Shown one piece after another: positions 63,964 to 64,000 of a DNA stretch of 64,000 nt (position 1 is the stretch's first letter; every line of letters starts with the position of its first letter). The stretch is from Trissonchulus latispiculum (taxonomy: Eukaryota; Nematoda; Enoplea; Enoplida; Ironidae). Made by a program: the position numbers and the translations under genes. Under the pieces are notes generated by a model. The model saw only the letters and a program-made list of their open reading frames with translations, did not search any database and was not told where the DNA came from. The DNA lies in the NCBI GenBank assembly GCA_030248195.1, contig JASAND010028244.1, positions 87,124-151,123 of the forward strand, given 5' to 3'.

Positions 63964-64000
63964 CTGGAAAAAACATGTTATGAAGTGCCATATTTTGGTA

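Noticed and set aside
1..64000. CRISPR arrays, rRNA genes or bacterial operons
   Set aside because: No direct-repeat/spacer pattern or rRNA-like sequence; introns, poly(A) signals and animal gene families show a eukaryotic genome.

Overview
This window is invertebrate nuclear DNA. It is AT-rich and dense in repeats, with GT-AG introns, AATAAA polyadenylation signals and three kinds of typical animal sequence: DEG/ENaC channel exons, a heparan sulfate 3-O-sulfotransferase, and an endogenous Polinton/Maverick (adintovirus-like) element. The phylum cannot be fixed from the sequence alone.

1-12.4 kb holds the right-hand part of a Polinton, an integrated self-synthesising DNA virus, with all genes on the + strand. 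In order: end of protein-primed DNA polymerase B, an unknown ORF, chromodomain integrase, a TATA-binding-protein (TBP)-like protein running in frame into the penton, a small arginine-rich core protein, the double-jelly-roll major capsid protein, the FtsK/HerA packaging ATPase, two Polinton-conserved ORFs, and two unknown ORFs. An accessory block follows: NADAR/YbiA-like glycosidase, YqaJ-type exonuclease, a DnaQ-H/Maelstrom-like protein, small and secreted unknowns, and a CARD (death-fold) protein. At least seven genes carry frameshifts. Short upstream motifs recur before many genes. The TBP homologue, the NADAR and CARD genes, and the recurring promoter-like motifs together are the most interesting content.

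12.4-23.4 kb is repeat territory: a TA-flanked 4.3-kb inverted-repeat element with a TTAA-flanked piggyBac-like MITE and a tRNA-derived SINE inside it, tandem repeats, further MITEs, a 1.3-kb fold-back element, and a poly-G tract.

23.4-34.3 kb is one near-perfect 10.9-kb palindrome. Each arm carries a complete, identical gene for a second and very different protein-primed PolB. It has N-terminal zinc fingers, an OTU-like region and an HNH-like zinc insertion. Each copy has its own TATA/CCAAT promoter, a probable 5'UTR intron and a poly(A) signal. The two copies diverge from a 61-nt loop.

34.3-64 kb contains host genes: an intronless heparan sulfate 3-O-sulfotransferase (36984-37973) and a complete six-exon DEG/ENaC channel gene (40401-54275, 444 codons). 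Its introns have been filled by a MITE carrying a nested 5'-truncated LINE, a fold-back element, two TIR elements and a hAT MITE. At 62.7 kb lies exon 1 of a second DEG/ENaC paralogue, but the matching exon 2 lies 0.6 kb downstream in the opposite orientation. Between them are further fold-back elements, one in the same family as the 21-kb fold-back.
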